Source: Pseudobdellovibrionaceae bacterium (GTDB lineage Bacteria > Bdellovibrionota > Bdellovibrionia > Bdellovibrionales > JAGQZY01). Taken from it: a stretch of DNA of 64,000 nt. Below are positions 52,319 through 61,394 of this stretch, piece after piece. A model generated the notes under the pieces. That model saw nothing but the letters and a program-made list of their open reading frames with translations. It searched no databases and was not told the origin of the DNA. The translations under genes were made by a program, and so were the position numbers. The stretch lies in the NCBI GenBank assembly GCA_020635085.1, contig JACKAL010000007.1:1-64000 (forward strand), in the 5' to 3' direction. Position 1 is the first letter of the stretch; the number at the start of each line of letters is the position of its first letter.

Positions 52319-52714
52319 ATGTGTAAAATGATATTTTTCATCATCTTGCTGTTATCGCTCTCAACACAAGCTCAATTTAACAAGACTGATCTCGACAGTT
52401 TAAAGGCAAATCTATTAAATTATGCCGATTCTAACTGTACAGACGAACAGCACCTTCGGTCTGCCACCAATATAATCAAAAGACTGTCCTCTCCAATCTC
52501 CAGCACTATCACGCCCGATCAAGCCAAAACCAATGATTATCTACGAAATGCTTTAAGTGGAATAAGGGATGGCCTAGTGGTAGGGGCGCTTGGAAATAAA
52601 CTCTCTTGCTCGCAAAAAGTTAAAGCTGGCATCCAAAAATTGGATACTTTGCCAATTAAATCTCAACCCGAGGAAGTTCCGCAAAAAATTCCAGATGTGA
52701 AAGCCCGACAATAG
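52319..52714 (+). CDS. Small exported protein, unknown function
   Basis: 131 residues, signal peptide (MCKMIFFIILLLSLSTQAQF). The mature part is helical with two Cys (NCTDEQHL and KLSCSQKV) and a Lys/Pro tail. No family recognised. It lies between the RND repeat flank and the histidine kinase (other strand). No obvious ribosome binding site, so the call is moderate. Confidence 0.5.
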   Translation: MCKMIFFIILLLSLSTQAQFNKTDLDSLKANLLNYADSNCTDEQHLRSATNIIKRLSSPISSTITPDQAKTNDYLRNALSGIRDGLVVGALGNKLSCSQKVKAGIQKLDTLPIKSQPEEVPQKIPDVKARQ

Positions 52715-52798
52715 ATCTGTGCCAAAAACCCTGTCTTAAAATGTAAGGAAAAGTAAGTTAGAAACGTTTGTTAAAATTGTGTGGCAACCAGCACCCAA

Positions 52799-54115
52799 CT
52801 AAACAACCACATCTTGCTCGTAGCGAAACACCGCTCCCCCACCCTGTGGGCGATTCATAAGTGTTGCAGAACCCTGAAGCTGCTTGGCAATCTCAGAAAC
52901 AATCGCTAACCCCAAACCATTGCCATGGTGATCGCTCTCTCGTGGTGTCGCACTATAAAAAGCCTGCCATATTTTTTCTTCATCCTGATCTGTAAGACCA
53001 GGGCCAGTATCTTCGATGGTTAATACCGCATGCGTCCTATCAAGAAACACACTCACATCCACAGATCCACCTGCTGGCGTATAAAATAAAGCATTCTCGA
53101 GGGCATTTCTGGTTAACTGCTGCAAAGCTAGATCTTTATTCTTTACCTTTAACGGCTCATTTCTAACAACGCCTAGATTAATTCCCTTGGCCTCGGCAAG
53201 AGGAATTAAATCGGCAATCATTTCCTGCACCACTTCATTCAAGAAAACAACTCGTGCCTCGCTGGGCACTGTGTTTTGCCAACGGGCTAAATCCAAAAGT
53301 TGATTTACTAAATTGCGTAGTCGCGTAAGTCCCGACGCAAGCTGCTTCTGCCGCTCGCTTAAATCTTCATTGGACTTTGCCTGCTGAATATTTTCGGCAA
53401 GTAGAGAGAGCGCCGCTACAGGTGTTCTCAATTCGTGGGCAGCATCGGCGATGAATCGCTTCTGTCGCTCTATGGAGGATTGTGTCCGCTCAATAAAATT
53501 GTTGATCGACTTTAAAAACGGTTTTACCTCTAAAAAAGCGTATTCTGTTGGCAGTATTTTTAGTTCATTGATATTTTGTTGCTGTAAAAAATCAGACAGT
53601 GCCCTGAGCGGACGAAACTGAACGCCTATAATAAGTCGAATCGCCAATAACAAAAGAACTAACAACACCATAATAGGAAGAAAGGCACTCCTAATACTAT
53701 TCCATGCAATTTCATCACGTGCTTCTATTTGTTGGAAAACAACCACTTTATCTGATTCATTTGTCAAACTACGAACATACGCTCGCCAGCTCTTACCACC
53801 TTCTACAATCTGATAAAAACCATCTTGAACATTTTTCTGAAAATGAAACCTTAGTCGGAGATCTTCATTTAGAAGACTTACCGAAATCGCCTCTTCTTTG
53901 GTTGAAACATATGGCGTTTCTTTACTAATATTACCCTTAGTCACCAGATCTGCAATAGTCTCAAGTGTATGGTCTTGTTGTTCGGAAGCTTCTTTAAAAG
54001 AGGTGTAGGCCGTCATCGCAGTTGTAATAAGGGAAAATACAACAACCGCCAAACTCACCCATACACTCAACTGGCTCTGTAGAGATTTATTCTTTTCTAT
54101 TTTCTGACCATCCAC
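52799..54115 (-). CDS. Sensor histidine kinase (QseC/PmrB-like)
   Basis: 438 residues. Two membrane helices (about 15-37 and 140-163) enclose a periplasmic sensor of about 100 residues; then the dimerisation His in FIADAAHELRTPVAALSLLAEN, an N-box (NALENALFYTPAGG), G-boxes (IEDTGPGLTDQDEEKIWQAF and HGNGLGLAIVSEIA). It overlaps the response regulator gene by 19 bases, so the two form one two-component system. The signal is unknown. Last gene of the long minus-strand operon. Confidence 0.9.
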   Translation of the reverse strand: MDGQKIEKNKSLQSQLSVWVSLAVVVFSLITTAMTAYTSFKEASEQQDHTLETIADLVTKGNISKETPYVSTKEEAISVSLLNEDLRLRFHFQKNVQDGFYQIVEGGKSWRAYVRSLTNESDKVVVFQQIEARDEIAWNSIRSAFLPIMVLLVLLLLAIRLIIGVQFRPLRALSDFLQQQNINELKILPTEYAFLEVKPFLKSINNFIERTQSSIERQKRFIADAAHELRTPVAALSLLAENIQQAKSNEDLSERQKQLASGLTRLRNLVNQLLDLARWQNTVPSEARVVFLNEVVQEMIADLIPLAEAKGINLGVVRNEPLKVKNKDLALQQLTRNALENALFYTPAGGSVDVSVFLDRTHAVLTIEDTGPGLTDQDEEKIWQAFYSATPRESDHHGNGLGLAIVSEIAKQLQGSATLMNRPQGGGAVFRYEQDVVV

Positions 54116-54753
54116 CCTAAACCTCTAACATTAAGGATTGTCTCTTTACCCATTTTTTTTCTTATTCCATGAATAATCACTTCGATAGCGTTACTCGCCA
54201 CCTCTTCGTTCCAACCATAGGTACTGTCTTCGAGTTGCTCTTTGGAAAAAATAACCCCAGGAGTCAACATCAGAGTGTGTAGTACAGAAAATTCTTTTGC
54301 CGAAAGAGGATACTGACATCCCTCACGTTCGATTTCTTTTGTAGCCAAGTTTAAGCTCATATCTGAAGTCGTAAGTTTAGATTCCTTCACACCATGATGG
54401 CGGCGCACCACCACGCGCATGCGTGCTTTGAGTTCTTCTAAAGAAAACGGTTTTACGAGATAATCGTCGGCGCCTAAATCGAGACCATGAATTTTATCTT
54501 CAACTCCGTCGCGTGCTGTCAGAAATATAACAGGCACCGGATTTTTTTGTGCACGGATATTTTTTAAAACAGCAAATCCGTCTTGCTTTGGCAAACCCAC
54601 ATCAAGAAGTATAAGATCATAGAACTCTGTAGTTACAGTTTCAACAGCAGACGGTCCATCTTGTACCCAATTCACTGCATAACCAAAGTCGGTTAAGGCC
54701 TGTTTTGTTGCAGAGCCGACCTGCCTATCGTCTTCTACTAAAAGTATCTTCAA
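54097..54753 (-). CDS. OmpR-family response regulator
   Basis: 218 residues. Receiver domain with acidic pocket (KILLVEDDRQVGSAT), phospho-acceptor Asp in LILLDVGLPKQDG, Thr in VIFLTARDG and Lys in DYLVKPFS. C-terminal winged helix (PLSAKEFSVLHTLMLTPGVIFSKEQLEDS...EVIIHGIRKKMG). The type is QseB/PmrA-like. It is followed by the kinase gene (19-base overlap) and preceded, 21 bases upstream, by an NSS-type transporter gene, a possible target. Confidence 0.92.
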   Translation of the reverse strand: MKILLVEDDRQVGSATKQALTDFGYAVNWVQDGPSAVETVTTEFYDLILLDVGLPKQDGFAVLKNIRAQKNPVPVIFLTARDGVEDKIHGLDLGADDYLVKPFSLEELKARMRVVVRRHHGVKESKLTTSDMSLNLATKEIEREGCQYPLSAKEFSVLHTLMLTPGVIFSKEQLEDSTYGWNEEVASNAIEVIIHGIRKKMGKETILNVRGLGWMVRK

Positions 54754-54774
54754 GTAAAACCTCAGTACTACCTT

Positions 54775-56103
54775 TTAACGAAACCATCCAATAAAAGAAA
54801 GAAAAACAGCGGTGGCTGTTACAACTGGAGTAAACCAAATCATCACGAATTTCCATACCGGATAAAAGTGGCTGATTTCTTGATCAATTTCGATAGCAAC
54901 AAATTCACGCACAATTTGCTTTCCTGGAATTGTGGCGTAGATCATCCATCCAGTGGCGACTGCGCAAAAGACAAGTGCTCCATCGATTAATGTGATGTCA
55001 AAGAATTCAAAAACACTCCATTGATTAAAAAATTTAAAATGACGAAACTGTAAATTCGCATAAAGAATGGCAGATGTAAGGGTTACAAATAAAAATAAAA
55101 AAATAAATTGAACACGCTTATATGAGGTAGAGAATTTTTCTTGAATATCTTTTTTATACAATCGTAACAGTCGTAAAACAAAAAACATCAAGGCCCCATA
55201 GAACATCAAAAGCAGTAGCCGACCTAACCATACACTTTCTAAACCATCACTAAAAACTTTTGGTAAGGTTTCGATAAAATAACGCGGACCGAATAAAGAA
55301 AATGTCGTATTGTGAACCACAGAAAGAACAATGATAGAACTTAAAACAGCAAAAATAAAAGATGCTGACACCATTCGTGTCGCAAGAAAAGTAACATCGC
55401 GATTTCGGTTAAGAGAGCCACCAAATTGCGTGACCAATCCATAGCCTAAGAGCAAAGACAGAACCGACTGTCCAAGAGCATTAATGAGAGTCGACCAGGC
55501 CATTTTAGAATAATCAGGATAAAAAAGTGACAAAAGTACTGTGTTGTTTTTAGAGGAAATAAGCACGGAAAACACCAAATAAAGACTTAAAAACATTAAA
55601 CAAAAGAAAAAAGTTTTCACCACCACTGGCATCCAAACACGCACTTGTTTTTTGTAAAAAACATATATCGCTAAAAAATGGATGATCGCACATGCCACAT
55701 AAAGCTCAAAATCGTAATTTGCTGGGATAAAGGGTGTTGCCAAAGAAACAAGAAGCCAAATAGCAATAATCGAAATGTATGAACATATCAGCAGGCCGAC
55801 GCCAAAAAACATAAAACGAAAAGATTTTGCCAACCCCACTCGTCGTTGCGCAAGCGGCGCATCTTTGTTTCCCTCTAGAGTCATACGATCTAATGCCAAT
55901 CGCTCGACACTGCTCCCTAAAGAGGCTTCGGTGATTTTTCCTAAAATTAGCTCTCCCATAAAAAGACAACCGCCAATGACAATGGATACAATAAAATAAA
56001 TATAGAGAAACCCACCGCCACCGCTTTGTACAAATACATAGGGAAAGCGGACAAACTGAAGAATAAGAGTTAGCGCTAGTAAATAGCGAAACTTTAAGAG
56101 CAT
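54775..56103 (-). CDS. Neurotransmitter:sodium symporter (NSS/SNF)-family-like transporter
   Basis: 442 residues, about 11-12 membrane helices. The N-terminus RFPYVFVQSGGGGFLYIYFIVSIVIGGCLFMGELILGK matches the TM1-TM2 signature of NSS transporters (GxxWRFPY..NGGGAFL..Y), and ALGQSVLSLLLGYGLVTQFGG corresponds to TM6. NSS proteins import amino acids or related compounds with Na+. It starts one base after the der stop, so it sits in the same transcript as the GTPase genes and just before the two-component genes. The usual Trp of TM1 is Val here (VRFPY), so it is a divergent member. Confidence 0.78.
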   Translation of the reverse strand: MLLKFRYLLALTLILQFVRFPYVFVQSGGGGFLYIYFIVSIVIGGCLFMGELILGKITEASLGSSVERLALDRMTLEGNKDAPLAQRRVGLAKSFRFMFFGVGLLICSYISIIAIWLLVSLATPFIPANYDFELYVACAIIHFLAIYVFYKKQVRVWMPVVVKTFFFCLMFLSLYLVFSVLISSKNNTVLLSLFYPDYSKMAWSTLINALGQSVLSLLLGYGLVTQFGGSLNRNRDVTFLATRMVSASFIFAVLSSIIVLSVVHNTTFSLFGPRYFIETLPKVFSDGLESVWLGRLLLLMFYGALMFFVLRLLRLYKKDIQEKFSTSYKRVQFIFLFLFVTLTSAILYANLQFRHFKFFNQWSVFEFFDITLIDGALVFCAVATGWMIYATIPGKQIVREFVAIEIDQEISHFYPVWKFVMIWFTPVVTATAVFLSFIGWFR

Positions 56104-57441
56104 CTACCGTCCTCGGCTTTTCATAACAAAAATACGCACAGGAATTCCTTCTAGTGCCCAACGCTCTTTTATCTTTTTAGCAAGAAACCGTCGATACGAA
56201 TTATCAACACCGTCAGGATGATTGGCAAAAGCAATAAAACTCGGAGGAAACTGCTGGGTTTGCGTCAGATAATAAAATTTAACATCTTTTGTTCCATACA
56301 CTGGTGACGGCGCTTGACGAATCACTTCTATAAAAAAATCATTTAATTCACGCGTGCTAATGCGGAAATAAAGTTTACTACGCACATCCTCAATAGTTTT
56401 AAAAAGATCTCCCAGTCCGCGCCCCGTCAGTGCACTAATAAATACAATAGGAATATCTGTATAAAAATGAAACTGCCTTGCGACTTGTTCACGTACTGTT
56501 TTGCGGTATGCATCCATCTCGTCTTCGCCAATATCCGACTTATTGACCACCAAAACCACACCCTTATGCTCTTCTTGGATCATTTCTAAAATTTTTGCAT
56601 CCTGATCAGTGGGACCTAAAGTTCCGTCAATAACCAAAAGAACAAGTTCAGAGTTGCGTATAGAGCGCTCGGTTTTAAAAGCAGAGATAATTTCCACATC
56701 ATCAAAACGACGACTCGTTCGACGTAACCCTGCCGTATCAATGAGAACATAGTTTTTATCGTTATAAGTAAACGGCACATCCACTGCGTCGGTAGTGGTG
56801 CCGGCAATATCAGATACCAACAAGCGATTTTGACCTAGCAAACGATTACACAAAGAGCTTTTTCCGACATTGGGTTTTCCCACAATCGAAAGAACAAAGG
56901 CGTCTTCATACTGAGGGGGCGCTTGCTCTACGCGATCATATATCCACTGCAAAAGAGGATCTAACCCTAAACGTTGCTCAAAAGAACACCCAACAACATC
57001 CGTTCCAAACTGGTAAAACTCTGCTGTCAACGTATCGAGCTCACTCACCTTATCGATTTTGTTCACTGCAATGATAAACGGTTTTCCCGATTCCTTAGCA
57101 ATACGGATGATATCGCGATCTTCTGGGACAAGCCCCATACGTCCATCCATCACTACCAGGAGAAAATCCACCGTTTTTAAAAATTCCACCACGTGTTCTT
57201 TAATCTTTATCGAAATGGTGTCATCCGCATCGGTAAGCCCACCCGTATCGATAATCTCGTAATGCTTACCCCATAACTCTGCATTCTCGAAAAGAATATC
57301 GCGAGTCACACCTGGCTCATCTTTGACCACCGCTTTTCGTGTTTCCGACAGCAAATTAAAGAGTGTGGATTTCCCTACATTGGGACGCCCCACCACGGCC
57401 ATGGTTGTCATAATTTTATTTTTTTCCATAACCAATCTCAT
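56104..57441 (-). CDS. der: Ribosome-assembly GTPase Der (EngA)
   Basis: 445 residues with two GTPase domains in tandem: AVVGRPNVGKSTLFN ... NKIDK and SIVGKPNVGKSSLCN ... NKSD, plus the C-terminal KH-like domain, the unique Der architecture (50S assembly). It overlaps the end of era by 26 bases if the first ATG is used; ATGs at 57429 and 57411 are alternatives, and the last (MTTMAVVGRPNVGKS) best matches the usual Der N-terminus. Confidence 0.95.
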   Translation of the reverse strand: MRLVMEKNKIMTTMAVVGRPNVGKSTLFNLLSETRKAVVKDEPGVTRDILFENAELWGKHYEIIDTGGLTDADDTISIKIKEHVVEFLKTVDFLLVVMDGRMGLVPEDRDIIRIAKESGKPFIIAVNKIDKVSELDTLTAEFYQFGTDVVGCSFEQRLGLDPLLQWIYDRVEQAPPQYEDAFVLSIVGKPNVGKSSLCNRLLGQNRLLVSDIAGTTTDAVDVPFTYNDKNYVLIDTAGLRRTSRRFDDVEIISAFKTERSIRNSELVLLVIDGTLGPTDQDAKILEMIQEEHKGVVLVVNKSDIGEDEMDAYRKTVREQVARQFHFYTDIPIVFISALTGRGLGDLFKTIEDVRSKLYFRISTRELNDFFIEVIRQAPSPVYGTKDVKFYYLTQTQQFPPSFIAFANHPDGVDNSYRRFLAKKIKERWALEGIPVRIFVMKSRGR

Positions 57442-58306
57442 TCATAAAATGTTTATTTTTGGCCCAGTCCTCTTTGGTTTTTACTCGCAAGGATAAAAAT
57501 ACTTTCTCGCCGATCATTTCTTCAAAACGTTTGCGGGCATAGGTACCAATTTTTTTAAGCATCATACCACCACGACCAATCACAATGGACTTATGGCTTT
57601 CTCGATTCACAAAAATAGATGCATATATTTTGGGAAGACCTTCATCTTCTTTGTAGCTATCGATCACTACTGCAATATTGTATGGGATCTCTTTGGCCAA
57701 GTGCTCCATACAACCTTCACGAATATACTCCGACATCAAATCGCGAGAACGCTCGGTGGTAAAAAGATCTTCTGCAAATAAAAATTCCTCTGTTTCAGTC
57801 ATATAAGGATCTACGGACTCAAAGAACTTACGCAAAAGCAAAATACGACTTTCCTTCTCTGCAGCCGTAAAATACGGCAGCTCATTTGATTTTACATACT
57901 CCATCATCCCGGCTGCGGCTGGCGTAGGTTCTAAATCCATTTTGGTAAAAACATATACGCAGGGCTTTTTTGATTTTTTTATTTCTGATGTGAGCTCATC
58001 AAGATCTTCCTTATTCTGGAGATCCATAGGGACTAAAAATACTACAACCGCAACTGAAGCAATGACATCCTGAGCTTCTTGCAAAAGAAAATCATGAAGT
58101 GGCGTCATAGCCTCACTTAAAAAACCAGGAGAATCCATAATCATCACCTGATAACCGTCAGTAGTCAGAATTCCTTGAATCCTCCGACGGGTGGCCTGCG
58201 GTTTAGAGCTCACGATACACACCTTCTCGCCGAGAAGAGTATTTAGCAAAGTGCTTTTTCCAGAGTTGGCAAGACCTACGAACCCTACATAACCGGTTTT
58301 ATTCAT
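57416..58306 (-). CDS. era: GTPase Era
   Basis: About 296 residues from the ATG at 58306 (MNKTGYVGFVGLANSGKST); the frame opens earlier, at 58354, but the preferred ATG lies within the rnc stop region (eight-base overlap). G1 is GLANSGKST, G3 DSPGF and G4 FTKMD, with a C-terminal KH domain (VIGRGGMMLKKIGTYARKRFEEM). Era binds 16S rRNA and helps 30S assembly. Coupled to rnc upstream and der downstream. Confidence 0.95.
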   Translation of the reverse strand: MNKTGYVGFVGLANSGKSTLLNTLLGEKVCIVSSKPQATRRRIQGILTTDGYQVMIMDSPGFLSEAMTPLHDFLLQEAQDVIASVAVVVFLVPMDLQNKEDLDELTSEIKKSKKPCVYVFTKMDLEPTPAAAGMMEYVKSNELPYFTAAEKESRILLLRKFFESVDPYMTETEEFLFAEDLFTTERSRDLMSEYIREGCMEHLAKEIPYNIAVVIDSYKEDEGLPKIYASIFVNRESHKSIVIGRGGMMLKKIGTYARKRFEEMIGEKVFLSLRVKTKEDWAKNKHFMNEIGYGKK

Positions 58307-58991
58307 TACCATCCATCCTCTCAAGCGCCATTTTCGCTGCCTCTTGTGCCGCATTTTTCTTACTCAAACCCTGCCCAGTGCCATAAACAACCCCATTCAC
58401 TGTTACTGTCACAGTAAATAATCGTTGATGGTCGGGGCCTGAGACTTCTGTTGTTTCATATCTGGGCGTGACTTTAAACTGACTCTGAATTTTTTCTTGA
58501 AACCGCGTTTTGTAGTCACTGGAAAAATCGTGCTCACTAAAAGAGACCGTCACTACATTTTCGTAAACATGGTGCAACCATTGGAAGGTTTCCATAAAAC
58601 CGATTTCCAAATATAGCGCTCCGACTAAAGCTTCAAATAACGACGCTGTAATGCGTGCATTACTTTTAAAATCCTCTAAAGATTGACTATGATGAACGCG
58701 TAGAAAATCTTGTAAACCAAAATGCGCTGCCACCTTACTCAGCGTGGTCTCGTTCACTAAACTAGCACGTTTTCTAGATAAATTTCCTTCATCATCTAAG
58801 GGAAAAAATTTATACAAAATATCGGCCACTACTAGACCAATTACCGCATCTCCCAAATATTCTAAACGCTCGTTGTTTAAAGTTTCGGCACTGTCTTTCG
58901 AAACACTTTTATGAGTCATCGCCTGCTCATAGAGTGGCGATTCTTGTAGCGCAATTCCTAAACGTTGAGAGAGTGTACTAATGAATTCCAT
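58299..58991 (-). CDS. rnc: Ribonuclease III
   Basis: About 230 residues from the ATG at 58991 (MEFISTLSQRLG), overlapping the end of mtaB by 14 bases with GGAGAGG upstream; the frame extends further up but without homology. The RNase III signature NNERLEYLGDAVIGLVVAD and a C-terminal double-stranded-RNA-binding domain (KTRFQEKIQSQFKVTPRYE ... GLSKKNAAQEAAKMAL) are present. It processes rRNA and other structured RNA. The rnc-era pairing is common across bacteria. Confidence 0.95.
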   Translation of the reverse strand: MEFISTLSQRLGIALQESPLYEQAMTHKSVSKDSAETLNNERLEYLGDAVIGLVVADILYKFFPLDDEGNLSRKRASLVNETTLSKVAAHFGLQDFLRVHHSQSLEDFKSNARITASLFEALVGALYLEIGFMETFQWLHHVYENVVTVSFSEHDFSSDYKTRFQEKIQSQFKVTPRYETTEVSGPDHQRLFTVTVTVNGVVYGTGQGLSKKNAAQEAAKMALERMDGNE

Positions 58992-60306
58992 AAACCACCT
59001 CTCCCAATAAAGACCCTTCCACATCCTGGCTATGATCAAAGCCAATAATTCGCACATCGATCTCCTGAGAAGACTCTGTGGTTTCTGGCGCATTTGTAAG
59101 ATCCACATTCCAATAGTCACGGGATACACCACTTAGATTTTTTTGCGATTTACTATTTAATAAAATAATTTTTTTTGTTTGGCCTACGGCTTCGAGGGCA
59201 TGCGCTTTATAACGCTCAAGGCTTAATTCGCGTAGCATTTTACTGCGCCATTTACGCTCCTCTAATGACACCGGGTTTTCCAGAAGGGGCGCACGCGTCC
59301 CTTGCCGTTCACTGTATGGAAACACATGAATCCGTGTCCATGGAAGACCTTCCAATCGCTCATAGGTTTCTTGAAACAGCTCTTTACTTTCTCCTGGGAA
59401 CCCAACAATTACATCCATCCCCACAAAAGATCCTGGCACACGGGCGGCTATGCTCTCGAGCGCCATTTCCACATCTTGAGCTGTATAATGGCGCCGCATA
59501 CTTTTTAAAATATCACTTTGTGCACTTTGTATACTCATATGAAAATGACGACACAATCTCTCGTCGGCATAAAGTGCAAGCAAGCGTTCAGAAAGCTCTA
59601 TGGGTTCAAGACTCGATAAACGCAAGCGGGGGATTTTTGTTTTTACTAACACAGCCTCGATCAGATCTTCTAAACGCGCCGCTTTCCCATGAGATTCGTC
59701 TACATAGTCGCCAATATGCACACCGGTAAGCACTACTTCCTGCACCCCATTAGCATGCAGCTCGTTGATTTTATCGCACAAATAGGAAACCGATAAACTA
59801 CGACTCTTACCGCGGGCATAAGGAATAATGCAAAAGGTACAAAAGCTATTGCAGCCATCTTGGATTTTTAAAAAGGCCCGCGTGCGTCCCTCCTCTAAAT
59901 CTCCACCTTCACCTAAAGAGTCTTGGCGAAACATATTGGAACGAAATATTTTTTGCGTGCGACTTCCTTTTAGATAATCGATTAAAATATTTTCCAGATT
60001 GCCCTTGTGGCTATTCGCCACCACCAGGTCCACCCCGGGCATACTATCCAGTAAGCGTCCATCGACTTGTGCTGAGCATCCGGTCATCACGATCGTGCAT
60101 AAAGGGTTTTTTGCCCGCAAACGACGAACGTAGCGCATGGCTTCGCGCGTGGCTTCTTGCGTGACCGCACAGGTGTTGACCACGTGAACCATTGGCGCTT
60201 CATGATGGCGAAAAAAACCCGCCGCTTGCAAGCGTTTATGCAAAAGACTGGCATCGTAGGTATTTACTTTGCAACCAAATGTTTTGATATCAAAGGAAAC
60301 ACTCAT
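58978..60306 (-). CDS. mtaB: tRNA methylthiotransferase MtaB
   Basis: 442 residues. The UPF0004 domain (KTFGCKVNTYDA, VVNTCAV, MTGCSAQVDG) supplies three Cys for one iron-sulfur cluster and the radical-SAM motif GCNSFCTFCIIPYARG the other; a TRAM-like tail follows. MtaB makes ms2t6A37 in tRNA. It overlaps mnmA by four bases, continuing a group of tRNA-modification genes. Confidence 0.93.
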   Translation of the reverse strand: MSVSFDIKTFGCKVNTYDASLLHKRLQAAGFFRHHEAPMVHVVNTCAVTQEATREAMRYVRRLRAKNPLCTIVMTGCSAQVDGRLLDSMPGVDLVVANSHKGNLENILIDYLKGSRTQKIFRSNMFRQDSLGEGGDLEEGRTRAFLKIQDGCNSFCTFCIIPYARGKSRSLSVSYLCDKINELHANGVQEVVLTGVHIGDYVDESHGKAARLEDLIEAVLVKTKIPRLRLSSLEPIELSERLLALYADERLCRHFHMSIQSAQSDILKSMRRHYTAQDVEMALESIAARVPGSFVGMDVIVGFPGESKELFQETYERLEGLPWTRIHVFPYSERQGTRAPLLENPVSLEERKWRSKMLRELSLERYKAHALEAVGQTKKIILLNSKSQKNLSGVSRDYWNVDLTNAPETTESSQEIDVRIIGFDHSQDVEGSLLGEVVYGIH

Positions 60307-61394
60307 CGAATCCAGCCTCCGCCAATCAACCGCGCGCCATCGTACACCACCGCAGCTTGTCCTGGAGTGATCGCACGTTGAGGTTCACTAAAATACACAT
60401 TGTAGATAGAGCCTTCTACGTGCTCAATAGTTGCCTCACCACCCTTATGGGCATAACGCACTTTTACGCATAAGCGTTCTTCGGGAGAAATATTTTTATG
60501 CCAGTGGCAGTTTTCGATGGTCATTTTTTGAGTGAATAAGTATTTTTCCTCGCCCACCCAAACGTCGCCACTCTCCGCATCCACTTTAACTACATAAAGG
60601 GGCTGTTCCGAAGAAATACCCAAACCTTTGCGCTGTCCGTAGGTAAAGTTATGAATCCCCTGGTGTTGGGTTAACACAGCACCTGATGGATACAAACGAA
60701 GGTTACCTGTTTTCACAGGAGCTGCAGGATAATTATCGCGGATAAAATTCGCATAACCTTTATCGCCAACAAAACAAATTCCCGTGGAATCTTTTTTGCG
60801 CGCAACAACTAAATTTTTCTTAAGCGAGTATTCGCGCACATCGGTTTTGTTCATGTGCCCAATGGGAAATAAAATCTTATTTAAAATATCTTTCGGCAGG
60901 GTAAATAAAAAGTACGTTTGATCCTTCCAATCATCCGTACTTGTTACAATAGCGGCATCACCATTTTTATCATGAACAATTTGAGCATAGTGACCCGTTG
61001 CTAAGTAATCGCAATTGAGCTCCTGCATTTTTTCGATCAGGCGATCAAACTTAAGATAAGTGTTGCAGTTCACACATGGAAGCGGCGTACGCCCTGCCAT
61101 GTAGTCACTCACAAAAGGATCGATAACCTTTTCTTTAAACTCATCCTCACAATTAATTACATAAAATGGGATGTTTAAAAGATCGGCCACACTGCGTGCA
61201 TCGTCCACATCACTCGACGAACAACACGTGCCGGCGCCCTCTTCGATATTGCACGAAGAATAATCCCACACTTGCATCGTGACACCAATCACTTCATAGC
61301 CTTGATCCACCAAAAGAGCCGCAGCAGCAGAGCTGTCCACTCCACCGCTCATCGCAACGAGAACGCGTCCTTTTGATTTAGCTGGGATTGGCAC
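60303..61394 (-). CDS. mnmA: tRNA 2-thiouridylase MnmA
   Basis: 363 residues from a GTG behind GAGGAG. PP-loop VAMSGGVDSSAAAALL, catalytic Cys pair in PLPCVNCNTYLKF and GICFVGD. It thiolates U34 of tRNA for Lys, Glu and Gln using sulfur relayed from a cysteine desulfurase, here the gene just upstream (17-base overlap), which is a sensible pairing. Confidence 0.95.
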   Translation of the reverse strand: MPIPAKSKGRVLVAMSGGVDSSAAAALLVDQGYEVIGVTMQVWDYSSCNIEEGAGTCCSSSDVDDARSVADLLNIPFYVINCEDEFKEKVIDPFVSDYMAGRTPLPCVNCNTYLKFDRLIEKMQELNCDYLATGHYAQIVHDKNGDAAIVTSTDDWKDQTYFLFTLPKDILNKILFPIGHMNKTDVREYSLKKNLVVARKKDSTGICFVGDKGYANFIRDNYPAAPVKTGNLRLYPSGAVLTQHQGIHNFTYGQRKGLGISSEQPLYVVKVDAESGDVWVGEEKYLFTQKMTIENCHWHKNISPEERLCVKVRYAHKGGEATIEHVEGSIYNVYFSEPQRAITPGQAAVVYDGARLIGGGWIR

